From Desulfogranum japonicum DSM 18378 (GTDB taxonomy: Bacteria; Desulfobacterota; Desulfobulbia; Desulfobulbales; Desulfobulbaceae), in contig NZ_AUCV01000036.1 of assembly GCF_000429945.1 (NCBI RefSeq), positions 1 to 60,367 of the forward strand: a DNA stretch of 60,367 nt. The letters are read 5' to 3'. The notes beneath the pieces are model-generated. The model worked only from the letters and a program-made list of their open reading frames with translations. It searched no databases and was not told the DNA's origin. Of the stretch, positions 15,479-25,086 are shown one piece after another. Position 1 is the stretch's first letter. Each line of letters starts with the position of its first letter. Position numbers and translations under genes: made by a program.

Positions 15479-17859
15479 ATTTCATCCCCAAAAAGATTGA
15501 GTTGGCGTCCGGTCAGGGGGGGAAGACCGGAGGTGCTCTCCTGCTTTTGCCCAGATTTGGGTTTGGCGTTCTGCCTGGGTTTCTTCTCTGGCACCGGTTT
15601 CCGGGGTTTGAACACCTCTTCCAGAAAATCTTCCATATCAAACCCGGCAAGGTTCTCCCTTTCAATGCCTATATCCATATTGTAATAATCAATACTGCGC
15701 TCTTGCAGTACATCGATAATATGATCTATGAACTCATGTTGACCAGTCTCAACCAATATATCAAACAAGTCTTCAAGCTGTAAGTTTCCCTCCAGCCCTG
15801 GAGGCCGCTTACTTTTGATAAAATCCCCGACCAGACGCCATACCTTGAATTCCAATCGCCCAGGAAATCTTTTTTCAAGGCGACGCGCACATTTGCCCAA
15901 TGCAGTATCCAGCCCCAGGCTTTCCAGTGTACGGCACAGGGAAAGCCCTTCGTCAGCATTCCATTCCAGGTCGATTATTCTGGAAAAATAACGCCCCAAC
16001 TGACCGCAAATTTCATGGAGAGAGCTTTGCTGATTTTCAGGGAAAGAAGATAACCAGGAAATAATACGCAGACATTCTCTCTTTTTCGGGGGATTCAGGT
16101 CTGCTGCTACCTTTTTCAGTTCACGATCAAAACGGTTCTGCACGGAGGATGGCAGTTGATACAATCTGGCTTCAAGGGATGTCAGCAACGCACCAAGCAG
16201 CATACTGCCGTTTTCTTCTTTTCCAAGACGTATATCCTCCAGTCCCTGATCATCTTTTTGCAGCAGGCGGACCATGCCGAGCCCTATTCGATTACGCCCC
16301 CGAAAACGTAGTGATTTCACCCGGGTTCCCGCAGCATGCAACTCTTTTTCAGCCAATTGCCATTTTGTCTGTTTTACCAGTTTGCGGGCATGCTCCAGAT
16401 GGGATTCCACCACAAAATCCAATGCCTTGATATTAATGGGATCAATTGCAAGAACCTGTTGAGCAATCCTGGATGCCTTTTTAAAGGCTTTTCGTTCTGC
16501 AGCAGCTTTCATGGAGGCAAGCAGAATATCTACATTGTCCGGCAGATTGTGGACAGCTTCATTGAGATGATCGTAATAGGCTTTAACAGAGTTACGCTGT
16601 TTTGCTGAACGGGCCACTGCCAGCCAGGTTTCAGCATGGGAAGGATCGTATTCCAGCGACAGTTTGAGTAAAGAATATTTTCTTTGCGGTTCAAAATGAT
16701 CTACTTCTGGAGGGATAGTAGCTGCCATATGCCGATAAATCATCGCCTTTTCCTTGGCGGGAAAACCACCTGCTTTTTCCCTGATTGCAAGATATTCCTC
16801 CCAAAAATCCTGGGCATAAAAACCTGCCCCATCCTGCTCTACCGTCAATGCCAGCAGACGATATTTTTCTGCCAAAGGGTACTTGCAGGCTTCCAGTTTT
16901 CGGGCACCCGATTCTCCGCAATATATAAGAAGGTTTTTTTCGAGTAGCGTATACTTTTCACGGCTGAACAAGTGTTTATTCTTCTTAACAAACCTGTAAA
17001 GCTGCTCCGGATCATCATCAGAATCGAGCAAGCTTGCCAGAGCTTGGCAGGTTTTGAGATCTACATTCCGCTGAAGAAAAAACTCCTGGCGCGCGTCTCT
17101 GGGTAATGGGCGCACCGAGGCTATGATTTCCCGTGAAGACATCTCCAGGCCCAAGTAGCTTGTTGCAAAACCGAAATAGGGGGAGTCCCGGGCAATTTTC
17201 CGAAGCAACGACTGCCCCTTCTCTGCATCGACAGCAAGCTGGGATACCCCTGCCAACAGTAGCCTGAGATCTTTAAAAGGTGAACGAAAAGAAATTTTAC
17301 CCAATATTTGCTGCAGAGCACTATGCTTCTCTGCTGTAAACAAACAGACAGCTTCCTGTGCCAGGGGGTAGTCTCTGGCTACCGCGCAATCAGCATCTAT
17401 CTGTTCCAGTGAAAGCTCATTGGTTAGCAGCAACGCTCCCTGTAACACGTGCATTCGCTGTATCTGTTCCACAGACAAACGATCCTGGCAATCTGAGAAC
17501 AATGCGACAGCCTGGGCATACTCTCCGCTTCGGACAAGTAAATTCAGGCGTATGATATCGCCCGATTTTTCTGGAAAAAAACGAACCATATTTTCCAGAA
17601 TGACAAAGGCCTCTTTAAGCATCTCCTTTTCACTGAGTTCATCGATCCTCCCGATATATGACTGTTCCAGCAAAAGGAAAAGTTCTGCGGAGTCCTCCAG
17701 ATCATCGTTTTTGATGACCTGCTTGCAACAGTTTATGGCCTCCCGAAACTTAGACTGCTCAAAAAACTGTTTTCCACGATTCAACAGCTCCGGCGTGGAT
17801 AGCCCTTGCAGTGAATCACTACGTTTTGAACGTACGTTTTTCTTTCTCTTTTTCGCCAT
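15475..17859 (-). CDS. Large TPR/helical-repeat protein, first gene of the Hsp70 operon
   Basis: A 794-residue protein made almost wholly of helical-repeat units of TPR kind (e.g. LLNRGKQFFEQSKFREAINCCKQ, PSHAETWLAVARSAKQRNSV, KASRIAQQVLAIDPINIKAL). The N terminus is strongly basic (AKKRKKNVRSKRS) and the C-terminal tail is Pro/Lys-rich (RKPVPEKKPRQNAKPKSG). There is no signal peptide, so it is cytosolic. ATG at 17859 was chosen over 17895 because of this basic start; no Shine-Dalgarno is visible for either. It overlaps the J-like gene by four bases. A scaffold or adaptor that brings clients to the Hsp70 is plausible but not shown. I do not recognise a named family. Confidence 0.85.
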   Translation of the reverse strand: MAKKRKKNVRSKRSDSLQGLSTPELLNRGKQFFEQSKFREAINCCKQVIKNDDLEDSAELFLLLEQSYIGRIDELSEKEMLKEAFVILENMVRFFPEKSGDIIRLNLLVRSGEYAQAVALFSDCQDRLSVEQIQRMHVLQGALLLTNELSLEQIDADCAVARDYPLAQEAVCLFTAEKHSALQQILGKISFRSPFKDLRLLLAGVSQLAVDAEKGQSLLRKIARDSPYFGFATSYLGLEMSSREIIASVRPLPRDARQEFFLQRNVDLKTCQALASLLDSDDDPEQLYRFVKKNKHLFSREKYTLLEKNLLIYCGESGARKLEACKYPLAEKYRLLALTVEQDGAGFYAQDFWEEYLAIREKAGGFPAKEKAMIYRHMAATIPPEVDHFEPQRKYSLLKLSLEYDPSHAETWLAVARSAKQRNSVKAYYDHLNEAVHNLPDNVDILLASMKAAAERKAFKKASRIAQQVLAIDPINIKALDFVVESHLEHARKLVKQTKWQLAEKELHAAGTRVKSLRFRGRNRIGLGMVRLLQKDDQGLEDIRLGKEENGSMLLGALLTSLEARLYQLPSSVQNRFDRELKKVAADLNPPKKRECLRIISWLSSFPENQQSSLHEICGQLGRYFSRIIDLEWNADEGLSLCRTLESLGLDTALGKCARRLEKRFPGRLEFKVWRLVGDFIKSKRPPGLEGNLQLEDLFDILVETGQHEFIDHIIDVLQERSIDYYNMDIGIERENLAGFDMEDFLEEVFKPRKPVPEKKPRQNAKPKSGQKQESTSGLPPLTGRQLNLFGDEI

Positions 17860-18140
17860 GGAAATAACCGCTGAGACAAAATGGAGGGGCAGCAAGCAAC
17901 AACAATTTCATCCCCACTGCCTGTTTGCCACAGTAAATGTATATCATGTTGTACACGTAAACAAAAACCCCATTGCCAAACAGGCAAAAAGGAATTCCCG
18001 GCCCGGATTTCTCACAAGCATATTTAACAGTAAATGCTAAACACCGGACATATAGCCGTAGCGAACTCCGGCAGGTGTACGGTAACAAAGCAGATGCTGT
18101 AAAATTTGCTCGCCCGCCGGAGTGATTTTTTTGAATTCCC

Positions 18141-18165
18141 CCTGAAAAATACTCTGCTTTTCAGG
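18141..18165. other. Small hairpin in the gap between the exporter operon and the Hsp70 operon
   Basis: CCTGAAAA and TTTTCAGG pair around a 9-nt loop. It lies about 110 bp beyond the end of the last exporter gene (minus strand) and could end its transcript, but no T-run follows. The 412-base gap 17860-18271 should also hold the promoter of the Hsp70 operon; no clear -35/-10 pair or CIRCE-like element was seen. Confidence 0.35.
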
Positions 18166-18271
18166 CATGTTGAGAAAAAACTTTCCATTCAACATGGTTA
18201 CACAGTTATTCAAAAAGGTCATGAGAAATGCGGGATAAAGAACGTCTTGAACCAGACACCATACCTGTTCT

Positions 18272-19471
18272 CTATTCGGAACGCAATGCCTGAACAGGAT
18301 CAAAGCGGGCGGCCTGCATGGCTGGAAACAGGCCGGAGAGGATGCCAATCCCCATGGAAAGTAGCTCTGCGAGCACAACAAAATTCCAGGGAGTGTGGAC
18401 GGGCATGAGCGGAACGTATATTTTTATCAGCAGTACCAGCACAAGGGCTACCAGCAACCCGGCACCGCCGCCGATAACGGCAAGAAGTACGCCTTCTGTA
18501 AGGAACAGCAGCAGTATCTGCCGACGCCCGGCACCAAGAGCCCGCAACAGGCCAATTTCTGCAACCCGTTCCCGAACGGCAATGGTCATAACTGTAAAGA
18601 TGCCGACACTACCGACCAGCAGGGAAATCCCGCCCAGAGCGCCCACTGCCACTGTCAGCATACCCAATACCGAGCCAAGGACATCCAGCATCTGTTGCTG
18701 GGTGGTAATGGTAAAGTCTTCCTGACCATGGCGGTTTACCAGGATTCTTTTCACAGCAGCGACGATCTCCTCTACCCTTGCTCCTTCCCGGTAAAGAATA
18801 TCTATCTCCATCAAGCCATCGTTGTTGAACAGATCCAGTCCGCGGGAAGCAGGAATATAGACCGTATCGTCCATGTCATACCCTAGAATCTGACCCTTTG
18901 GCTCCATAATCCCGATCACCCTGCCTGAAAAATCGCCAACCTGAATGCGCTCGCCCAGAGGATTTCGATGGGGAAACAGTTCCTGCCTGGTTTTATGGCC
19001 CAGTACCACATAGGGCCTTGCGGCCCTGGGATCATCATCAGGAAGAAATCTTCCACTGCGCACGTGCATCTGAAAAGCAGTGTCCATTTCTGATCCGACA
19101 CCGTACACTGTTAATCGCCGTGTTCTGCCATTGGCCTTTAATTCAGCATTTCCCTGCAACATAGGAACCACTGCACGTATTCCTGGAATACTTCGCAGGG
19201 CCTCGCCATCTTCTATAGTGAGGAGACGTTCTGAGCCCAACACCCCCAAAGGGGTCCCCATGGTCATCACTTTGCCGGGATTGATAGCTATCAGGTTGGT
19301 GCCGAACTGGGTAAATTCAGAGAGGACAAAACGATGCAGGCCTTCCCCCAGAGAAGTAAGAAGAATAACAACGGAAATGCCAATGGCAATGCCAAGCCCG
19401 GTGAGAAATGAATGTAACTTCTTATGACCGAGCGATCCGGTGATAAAACGCAGGTATTCAACAAATTCCAT
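18272..19471 (-). CDS. MacB-like ABC exporter permease (FtsX type), second copy
   Basis: A 399-residue inner-membrane protein: one helix near the N terminus (HSFLTGLGIAIGISVVILL), a large periplasmic domain of MacB type (TNLIAINPGK, YVVLGHKTRQELF), and three C-terminal helices in the FtsX domain (GSVGIFTVMTIAVRERVAEIGLLRALGAGRRQIL). The last phrase is the coupling helix region that contacts the ATPase. It is the fourth gene of a minus-strand operon; its start is nine bases after the first permease's stop. It is about 40% like the neighbouring permease by eye, so the pair probably forms a heterodimer. Confidence 0.9.
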   Translation of the reverse strand: MEFVEYLRFITGSLGHKKLHSFLTGLGIAIGISVVILLTSLGEGLHRFVLSEFTQFGTNLIAINPGKVMTMGTPLGVLGSERLLTIEDGEALRSIPGIRAVVPMLQGNAELKANGRTRRLTVYGVGSEMDTAFQMHVRSGRFLPDDDPRAARPYVVLGHKTRQELFPHRNPLGERIQVGDFSGRVIGIMEPKGQILGYDMDDTVYIPASRGLDLFNNDGLMEIDILYREGARVEEIVAAVKRILVNRHGQEDFTITTQQQMLDVLGSVLGMLTVAVGALGGISLLVGSVGIFTVMTIAVRERVAEIGLLRALGAGRRQILLLFLTEGVLLAVIGGGAGLLVALVLVLLIKIYVPLMPVHTPWNFVVLAELLSMGIGILSGLFPAMQAARFDPVQALRSE

Positions 19472-19480
19472 CTCTCCCCT

Positions 19481-20689
19481 CTACCTCCTGGAAAGTGCCA
19501 GGATAGGATCAAGACCGGCTGCACGGCGTGCAGGCATCAGGGAGAAGATCAGACCGGTCAGCAGTGCTGTTCCCAATGCAGCACCAATTGCCCAGAACGG
19601 AGGTGTGGCATCCAGGGCAGGATAAAGCCAGGATGCGATACGGGCTCCCGCCAAGCCGAGGGCCAGGCCGAGACACCCGCCAAAGGCTGAAAGGAGAAGC
19701 GCCTCGCTTACTATCAGCAGCATGATCTGCCCCCTGGCTGCTCCCAAAGCCTTGCATAGACCTATTTCTGCGGTGCGCTGGGATACAGACATAAGCATGA
19801 CATTCATAATCAGTATACCGGCAACAGCCAGGGAAATTGAGGCAATACCGGCAACGGTCACGGTCATGACCTGGAAAATCGTGTCAAAGGTCGCAAGCAC
19901 CGAATCCTGGGTAATAATGGTCACATCTTTTTCGCCATAGTGACGTTGCCTGATGGTATCCCCAATAAAAGTTTTCACCTTATCGATAGCCTCGGAATGC
20001 TGGACCTCCACCAGGATACGGAACAGACTTTCTGTGTTCAGCAGCATCTGGGCAAAGGCAACCGGTACCACGACCAATTCGTCGGTATCCATTCCCAGGG
20101 ACCTGCCCTGCCCTTCAAGCACACCGATAACTCTGCAGCGGTATCCGGCCAAACGAATCTGTTCACCAAGGGGTGATTGATCAGCAAACAATTCGCGGCT
20201 GATTTTGTTGCCAATCACGCATACCGGCCTGGCCAGAGTGGCATCTCCCTCGGGCAGAAATGTTCCCCGGGACATTTGCAGATGATGTATCTTCAGAAAC
20301 GATGCAGTTGACCCCAAAACAGGAACCTGCCTTTCCCTGCGCCCCCTGGCAGCGCTCATCTCACCGATATTGAGAGGAGCCACCCTCGTTACCCTGCTGT
20401 TACGGGTCAATGCCTTGGCGTCATCAAGGGTTAAATCCCTCGGCGTTCTTCCCGCAAGGGTTGAGAGAGTACCGGATGCGGTTTCCGCACGCCCGGGAAT
20501 AACAATGATCAGGTTTGTTCCAAGAGATGAAAATTCATTGACTATATAACCTCGGGCACCATTGCCGATACCGGTCAGCAGGACGACAGCGGCAACCCCT
20601 ATGGACATGGCAAGCAGCATCAACAATGTCCTCACACTGCCGCTGCGAAGGCTGTGCAGTCCATATGCCATAGAATTAAACAAGGTCAC
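19481..20689 (-). CDS. MacB-like ABC exporter permease (FtsX type), first copy
   Basis: A 402-residue permease with the same plan as its downstream partner: N-terminal helix (RTLLMLLAMSIGVAAVVLLTG), periplasmic domain (GTNLIIVIPGRAE, VIGNKISRELFADQSPLG), and three C-terminal helices with SQRTAEIGLCKALGAARGQIMLL. A GTG start at 20689 overlaps the ATPase stop (GTGA), a typical translational coupling; an ATG six codons later is the alternative. Unlike E. coli MacB, permease and ATPase are separate proteins. Confidence 0.9.
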   Translation of the reverse strand: MTLFNSMAYGLHSLRSGSVRTLLMLLAMSIGVAAVVLLTGIGNGARGYIVNEFSSLGTNLIIVIPGRAETASGTLSTLAGRTPRDLTLDDAKALTRNSRVTRVAPLNIGEMSAARGRRERQVPVLGSTASFLKIHHLQMSRGTFLPEGDATLARPVCVIGNKISRELFADQSPLGEQIRLAGYRCRVIGVLEGQGRSLGMDTDELVVVPVAFAQMLLNTESLFRILVEVQHSEAIDKVKTFIGDTIRQRHYGEKDVTIITQDSVLATFDTIFQVMTVTVAGIASISLAVAGILIMNVMLMSVSQRTAEIGLCKALGAARGQIMLLIVSEALLLSAFGGCLGLALGLAGARIASWLYPALDATPPFWAIGAALGTALLTGLIFSLMPARRAAGLDPILALSRR

Positions 20690-21375
20690 GGAACAACCTT
20701 ATCCAGGGAGATACGTCCATCCACCACCTCAATAGTCCGTCGGGCACGGGTTCCAATGTTTTGGTCATGGGTGACAACCACCAGAGTCAACCCGTCCCTG
20801 TTCAACTCCTCCATGAGCTCCACAATTTCGTTGCCGGATTCCCTGTCAAGGTTCCCTGTGGGTTCATCGGCAAGGAGTACTGCCGGACGGGTGACAACCG
20901 CGCGGGCAATGGCAACCCGCTGTCGTTGCCCGCCGGAAAGTTCCTCTGGACGATGATGGCTGCGGGTGGCCAGACCAAAACGCTCCAGTAGAGACGAGGA
21001 GCGTTTCTGTCTTTCCGACTTCCCCACACCTGCCAGAAGCAGGGGCAACTCAATATTCTGCCTGGCTGTTAGCCTTGGAATAAGATGAAAAAACTGAAAA
21101 ATGAACCCTATCTTTCTGTTACGGATAGAGGCGAGTTCTTTATCCTGGAGCCTGGTCACGTCTTTACCTTCCAGGAGATAGGTGCCGCTGTCGGGAGTAT
21201 CCAGCAGTCCCATGATATTGAGCAGGGTGGATTTCCCAGATCCTGAAGGCCCCATGATCGAAAGGTACTCTCCCTGCCGAACAGTGAGGGAAACATGATC
21301 CATCGCCCGCACTTCCTGGTCACCCACGACAAAAGTCCGACAGATATCCTGCAACTGTATCATGGCATGCTGCAT
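20686..21375 (-). CDS. ABC exporter ATP-binding protein (MacB/LolD type)
   Basis: A 229-residue ATPase with Walker A GPSGSGKST, the Q-loop (FIFQFFHLIPRLTARQN), signature LSGGQRQRVAIARA, Walker B VLLADEPTGNLD and H-loop VVTHD. The LTA.QN phrase and D-loop are typical of the MacB/LolD/FtsE group, which powers periplasmic pulling rather than classic transport. The ATG at 21375 overlaps the adaptor stop (TAATG). It energises the two permeases encoded after it. Confidence 0.94.
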   Translation of the reverse strand: MQHAMIQLQDICRTFVVGDQEVRAMDHVSLTVRQGEYLSIMGPSGSGKSTLLNIMGLLDTPDSGTYLLEGKDVTRLQDKELASIRNRKIGFIFQFFHLIPRLTARQNIELPLLLAGVGKSERQKRSSSLLERFGLATRSHHRPEELSGGQRQRVAIARAVVTRPAVLLADEPTGNLDRESGNEIVELMEELNRDGLTLVVVTHDQNIGTRARRTIEVVDGRISLDKVVP

Positions 21376-22523
21376 TAATCGCTTTCCTCGATTTCTGCGC
21401 GTACGCCATCGGCAAGCCCTTCTCTATCCACGGAAGTCACAACCAGCTCTCCGGCTGACACCCCTGAACGAATTTCCGTTTCTTTCCAGTTTGCCAGGCC
21501 TGTGGCCACCTCCTGCTTACGGAGAGTACCGCTTTCCCTGTCAAGAATGTACACATATTGACTCTGAATAACGGCCTCGGTGGGAATACGGATAACCTGT
21601 TCTCTGGAATCAACCACTATTTCGACGTCAGCGCTGTACCCTACCAGGAGATTTTTCTCCTTTGCCTGGCCGGCAAAGTCAACCTCCACATCCACTGTTC
21701 GAGCCTGTTTGGCAAGTTCCAGGACATACGGAGCGATACTGCGTACAGTTCCGGGAAAAACCGTATCCGGATATGCATCAATATGGATTCTTGTTGCCAG
21801 GCCAGGTTGAATCTGGGCAGCATCAATTTCATCAATGGGAGCTGCAACGTACAGTTTTTCCGTGTTGACAAGATCTATGGCAGGCAACGTTGCTATACCT
21901 GGAGGGGAAGGGGTGATATACTCTCCCACCTCGCCATTGACTTCAGCCACCATACCGTCAAAGGGAGCTTTGAGTATGGTACGTTCCAGCAAAGCCTCTG
22001 CAGAGGCCACACGGGCCATACTGACCAGTATCTGATCTTTGGCTGCAGAACAGGCTGCAGCCTGGGCTTCGGCATTTGAAAGTGCCTGGTCATAGGCTGA
22101 TTCGGAGGTAGTCTTTTTGGCACGCAATTCTGTTAAACGCTGAGCCTGCCGTTTACTGTACGCAGCCATAAGGCAGCGCTCATGGGAGGTTGATTTGGCC
22201 ACGTTTACCTGGGCACGGGCAAGCTTGAGATCTGCCTCAATGTCCTTATTCCAGATAGTCAACAGCACCTGGCCGGCTTTGACGGAATCCGCCTTGCGCA
22301 CATGTAGGGATTCTATCTGGCCACCAATGGCCGGAGCCAGTTTGGCACGGTGCCTGGCCTTGATGGTACCGGCACGGGTATTGGAAACAGTTGCCTCAAT
22401 GGCCCCTGCCTGGGCTGCCTGGACGAGCACCTGAACAGGATCAGGTTCTCTGGTAAGAAAACGATATCCTATCACAACGAGCAGGAGCCCCAGAAGTATA
22501 AAGATGATGATGCGCTTGTTCAC
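21375..22523 (-). CDS. MacA-like periplasmic adaptor (HlyD/RND-MFP family)
   Basis: A 382-residue protein with one N-terminal membrane anchor (IIIFILLGLLLVVIGYRFL), the split lipoyl domain (APAIGGQIESLHVRKADSVKAGQVLL ... ILKAPFDGMVAEVNGEVGEYI), a helical hairpin between the halves that reaches the outer-membrane channel, and beta-barrel plus membrane-proximal domains. With the ATPase and two permeases it makes a MacAB-TolC-like tripartite exporter. No TolC gene is in this operon; one of the TolC-family genes further along (41906 or 54576) or elsewhere would be needed. Substrate unknown. Confidence 0.9.
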   Translation of the reverse strand: MNKRIIIFILLGLLLVVIGYRFLTREPDPVQVLVQAAQAGAIEATVSNTRAGTIKARHRAKLAPAIGGQIESLHVRKADSVKAGQVLLTIWNKDIEADLKLARAQVNVAKSTSHERCLMAAYSKRQAQRLTELRAKKTTSESAYDQALSNAEAQAAACSAAKDQILVSMARVASAEALLERTILKAPFDGMVAEVNGEVGEYITPSPPGIATLPAIDLVNTEKLYVAAPIDEIDAAQIQPGLATRIHIDAYPDTVFPGTVRSIAPYVLELAKQARTVDVEVDFAGQAKEKNLLVGYSADVEIVVDSREQVIRIPTEAVIQSQYVYILDRESGTLRKQEVATGLANWKETEIRSGVSAGELVVTSVDREGLADGVRAEIEESD

Positions 22524-22675
22524 GTCAGCAGAAACCTCATACAGGAATGAACCGATGTCCTGGGCAATCGTTGGAAAATTCTTCTTTGCCGCGCCCCGTA
22601 CTCAGTTGGAAACGGACACGGGACATTCATGATCAATCGGCACGCAATACACCTCTTGTCCTGCTGTGTATTATT

Positions 22676-23563
22676 TTATTTTTTTAACCTGGAAAGCATT
22701 TTTTCAACACTGATGCGTAGCCTGTCCACGGCACTTGCCAGCGCACCGATTTCATCTTTGCTTTGAATACCTATGGGCGAATCTAAATTTTTACCCAGGC
22801 TGATTTGAACGGTCCGTTCTTCCAACATGGAAAGAGGATTGATGACATAGCGTTGAAACGTAGCCCAGATCAAGAGCATGAGTACCAGGATAACGCTGGT
22901 ACCGATACCGATAAGAACCAATGCATTTTTCTGGGCAAGAGTTACCGCCTTCTGCACAGGCACATACACGATATATGCTGATGCGATATCGCCTTCCTTC
23001 CAATTGTAACCATTCTCTGTACCATAGATTTTCCGCTGCCAGGCAGGAGCATCCTGCGGATCACCGTGGCAGGTGAGACATTTCTTTTTAACAGGTATGG
23101 GCTCGGCAAGGTAGTAGTATTTCCCGTTCTCCCTGACAGTGGTTCCTGAAAGTTGCACTTTACCGGGATTGGCCTGAAAATCACGAATTATTTTAAGGTC
23201 TTCTTCATCGGCTTTATTTGTTTCCACCAGGGGATCAAGGGTTGCCTGTTTAAAAATATAATCGGTGTTCCTTTCCAGAAACTTGTCCCACACCCCCCGG
23301 GTCAAAGCAAATCCTGAAACCAGATGCGCTGGAAGCTCTTCCTGCAGGGTAGATGTATTGAGAAGTTTCTCAATATTTGGCTTCTGTTCATTTCTGAAAT
23401 GCGCACGGGACGCTTCCAAAAAATTAAACACCAGCTCCCCTTTTTCCCTGGCATCGGTCAAGGCCTTATCCATACTGAACTGGTAGCTGAAAATACCAAT
23501 AATCAGTATGGACATCACACTGAGCACTCCGATGAGAAATAGAAATCTAACCCGTATACTCAT
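22676..23563 (-). CDS. Membrane haem-binding sensor (Tll0287-like/DUF3365) with HAMP, no output domain
   Basis: A 295-residue protein: membrane helix 1 (about 7-29), a periplasmic domain of the Tll0287/DUF3365 type with one c-type haem site CLTCH at 162-166 followed by GDP, membrane helix 2 (about 214-236) and a HAMP domain (RYVINPLSMLEERTVQIS ... DEIGALASAVDRLRISVEKML). The chain ends right after HAMP, so there is no kinase, cyclase or chemotaxis output. It stands alone between the exporter operon and the SPFH gene. It may be a redox or ligand sensor acting on a partner protein; the family is often fused to output domains. Confidence 0.85.
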   Translation of the reverse strand: MSIRVRFLFLIGVLSVMSILIIGIFSYQFSMDKALTDAREKGELVFNFLEASRAHFRNEQKPNIEKLLNTSTLQEELPAHLVSGFALTRGVWDKFLERNTDYIFKQATLDPLVETNKADEEDLKIIRDFQANPGKVQLSGTTVRENGKYYYLAEPIPVKKKCLTCHGDPQDAPAWQRKIYGTENGYNWKEGDIASAYIVYVPVQKAVTLAQKNALVLIGIGTSVILVLMLLIWATFQRYVINPLSMLEERTVQISLGKNLDSPIGIQSKDEIGALASAVDRLRISVEKMLSRLKK

Positions 23564-23932
23564 TCAGCACCTCTAGCAAAAGATTAACTGTAGGACATCT
23601 GCCTGGAGTAAAAAATTCATATATCATCGTCCAGGCCAAGCTCGCCAGTGAGTAGTTGCACGGCATCACAAGTTATAACAAGTATCAGAAACTCAAACAT
23701 ATCCTTACTGTTCCCCGTTCATTTTGTATTATAGAGAGACACAGGTTGAAATAACAAGAAATATCATTATTTCCGTAGTGGGGATTCTTTTACGAGAAAG
23801 AGATTGAGGCAATGAAAGATGGCATTTCTGAGCGTAGTTCCGATAACCAAATAACAGGACTGTTGCTCATACTAAAAAAAGGTCCGGCCACGGAAATACA
23901 ATCAACAAAAAGCACCCATGGCCGGAAAATCA

Positions 23933-24093
23933 GGGTCGCAGAAAATAATACATATCCAAAAATTGCGTAGGATATCGGTTTGGTAACGTCATAGCGTCAA
24001 TGGTTCCATACTGGCCGTATTGAGCCATTGACGCTACGACGTTACCGAGTTGAGAGACAAGCAAGATTGGGTAATTTATTTTCCCGTAACCCT
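23933..24093. repeat. MITE-like repeat (family C) with an extra 60-bp hairpin
   Basis: The ends form an imperfect terminal inverted repeat: GGGTCGCAGAAAATAA at the left, TTATTTTCCCGTAACCC at the right. The body (ACATATCCAAAAATTGCGT, GAGAGACAAGCAAGATTGG) is shared with 40484-40583. This copy carries about 60 more bases holding a long hairpin: arms 23983-24003 and 24024-24045, 20 of 21 bases paired. The gap 23564-24138 has no gene; a further inverted repeat TCCGGCCACGG/CCATGGCCGGA lies at 23882-23925. Confidence 0.7.
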
Positions 24094-24138
24094 AAAAGGA
24101 GACAGCATTATTGAGACATACTGAGAGCTGCGGGAAAC

Positions 24139-25086
24139 TCAGCCGACAGACGGAGGGACTGGGTAGCCGCCCTTTTTACTGTGTTCCAGGGTGGACATGG
24201 CAGTGGCGACCATGGCCGAGACATCTGTCAGGTTGCCGGGGAGAATCATGGTATTATTTTCTTTGGCAAGCTTACCAAACTCATCAAGATACTTTTTAGC
24301 CACCTCGAGATTTGCAGCATCATGCCCTCCTGGCAGACTGAGTGCTTCAGCGACCTTGCGAATGCCTTCTGCTGTGGCCTCTGCAACCTTGAGGATTTCC
24401 TGGGCACGGCCATCGGCCTCATTGATGCGTTTCATTTTCTCACCTTCAGAAAGCGCAATGGCCTCTGCCTTCTCACCATCGGCCCGGTTGATCATGGATT
24501 GGCGCTGACCTTCAGACTTGGCAATCTCTGCACGTTTCTCTCGTTCGGCCTTCATCTGTTTTTCCATGGCTTCCAGAACTGTGCGGGGTGGCTCAATGTC
24601 TTTGATCTCGTAACGCAGGACTTTCACACCCCAGTTCTGGGCAGCCTCGTCCAGGGCATCAACCACCTGCTGATTCAGGGTTTCCCTGGCCTCAAAGGTA
24701 TTATCCAGATTGATTTTACCGATGGCGGAACGGAGACTGGTCTGGGCCAACTGGGCTGCAGCAAAATGATAATCCATAATTCCATAGGCTGACTGACGTG
24801 AATTAACCACCTGCAGATACAGAACACCGTCCACTTCCAGGGTAACGTTGTCGGCTGTGATACAGGTTTGGGCACCGATATCTATAGGTTCTTCTTTCAG
24901 GCTTCGCTTGTAGGCAACCTTATCAAGAAAGGGGATCAATATATGAAATCCCGCATCAAGTGTTGTTCTGTACTTGCCAAGCCGTTCAACAACAAACTCA
25001 TTCCGCTGGGGCACCACCACAGCGGTTTTAATTAAAATGACAAAAATAAGGCCAACTAAAAATATCACACCAATGAGCATTTCCAT
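24139..25086 (-). CDS. SPFH/Band 7 membrane protein (QmcA/paraslipin type)
   Basis: A 315-residue membrane-anchored scaffold: N-terminal helix (IGVIFLVGLIFVILIKTAVVV), the SPFH domain (about 25-180, PQRNEFVVERLGKYRTTLDAGFHIL at its start), then a long charged coiled coil (MKAEREKRAEIAKSEGQRQS ...) and a Gly/Pro-rich tail. Such proteins form large cage-like oligomers at the inner membrane and help organise proteases or lipid domains. It overlaps the nfeD-like gene upstream by one base (TAATG), the standard pairing. Confidence 0.95.
   Translation of the reverse strand: MEMLIGVIFLVGLIFVILIKTAVVVPQRNEFVVERLGKYRTTLDAGFHILIPFLDKVAYKRSLKEEPIDIGAQTCITADNVTLEVDGVLYLQVVNSRQSAYGIMDYHFAAAQLAQTSLRSAIGKINLDNTFEARETLNQQVVDALDEAAQNWGVKVLRYEIKDIEPPRTVLEAMEKQMKAEREKRAEIAKSEGQRQSMINRADGEKAEAIALSEGEKMKRINEADGRAQEILKVAEATAEGIRKVAEALSLPGGHDAANLEVAKKYLDEFGKLAKENNTMILPGNLTDVSAMVATAMSTLEHSKKGGYPVPPSVG

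Noticed and set aside
18037-18219. Possible 60-residue minus-strand gene after the exporter operon
   Set aside because: No ribosome-binding site, no recognisable domain, and it crosses a hairpin; kept only as a remote possibility.
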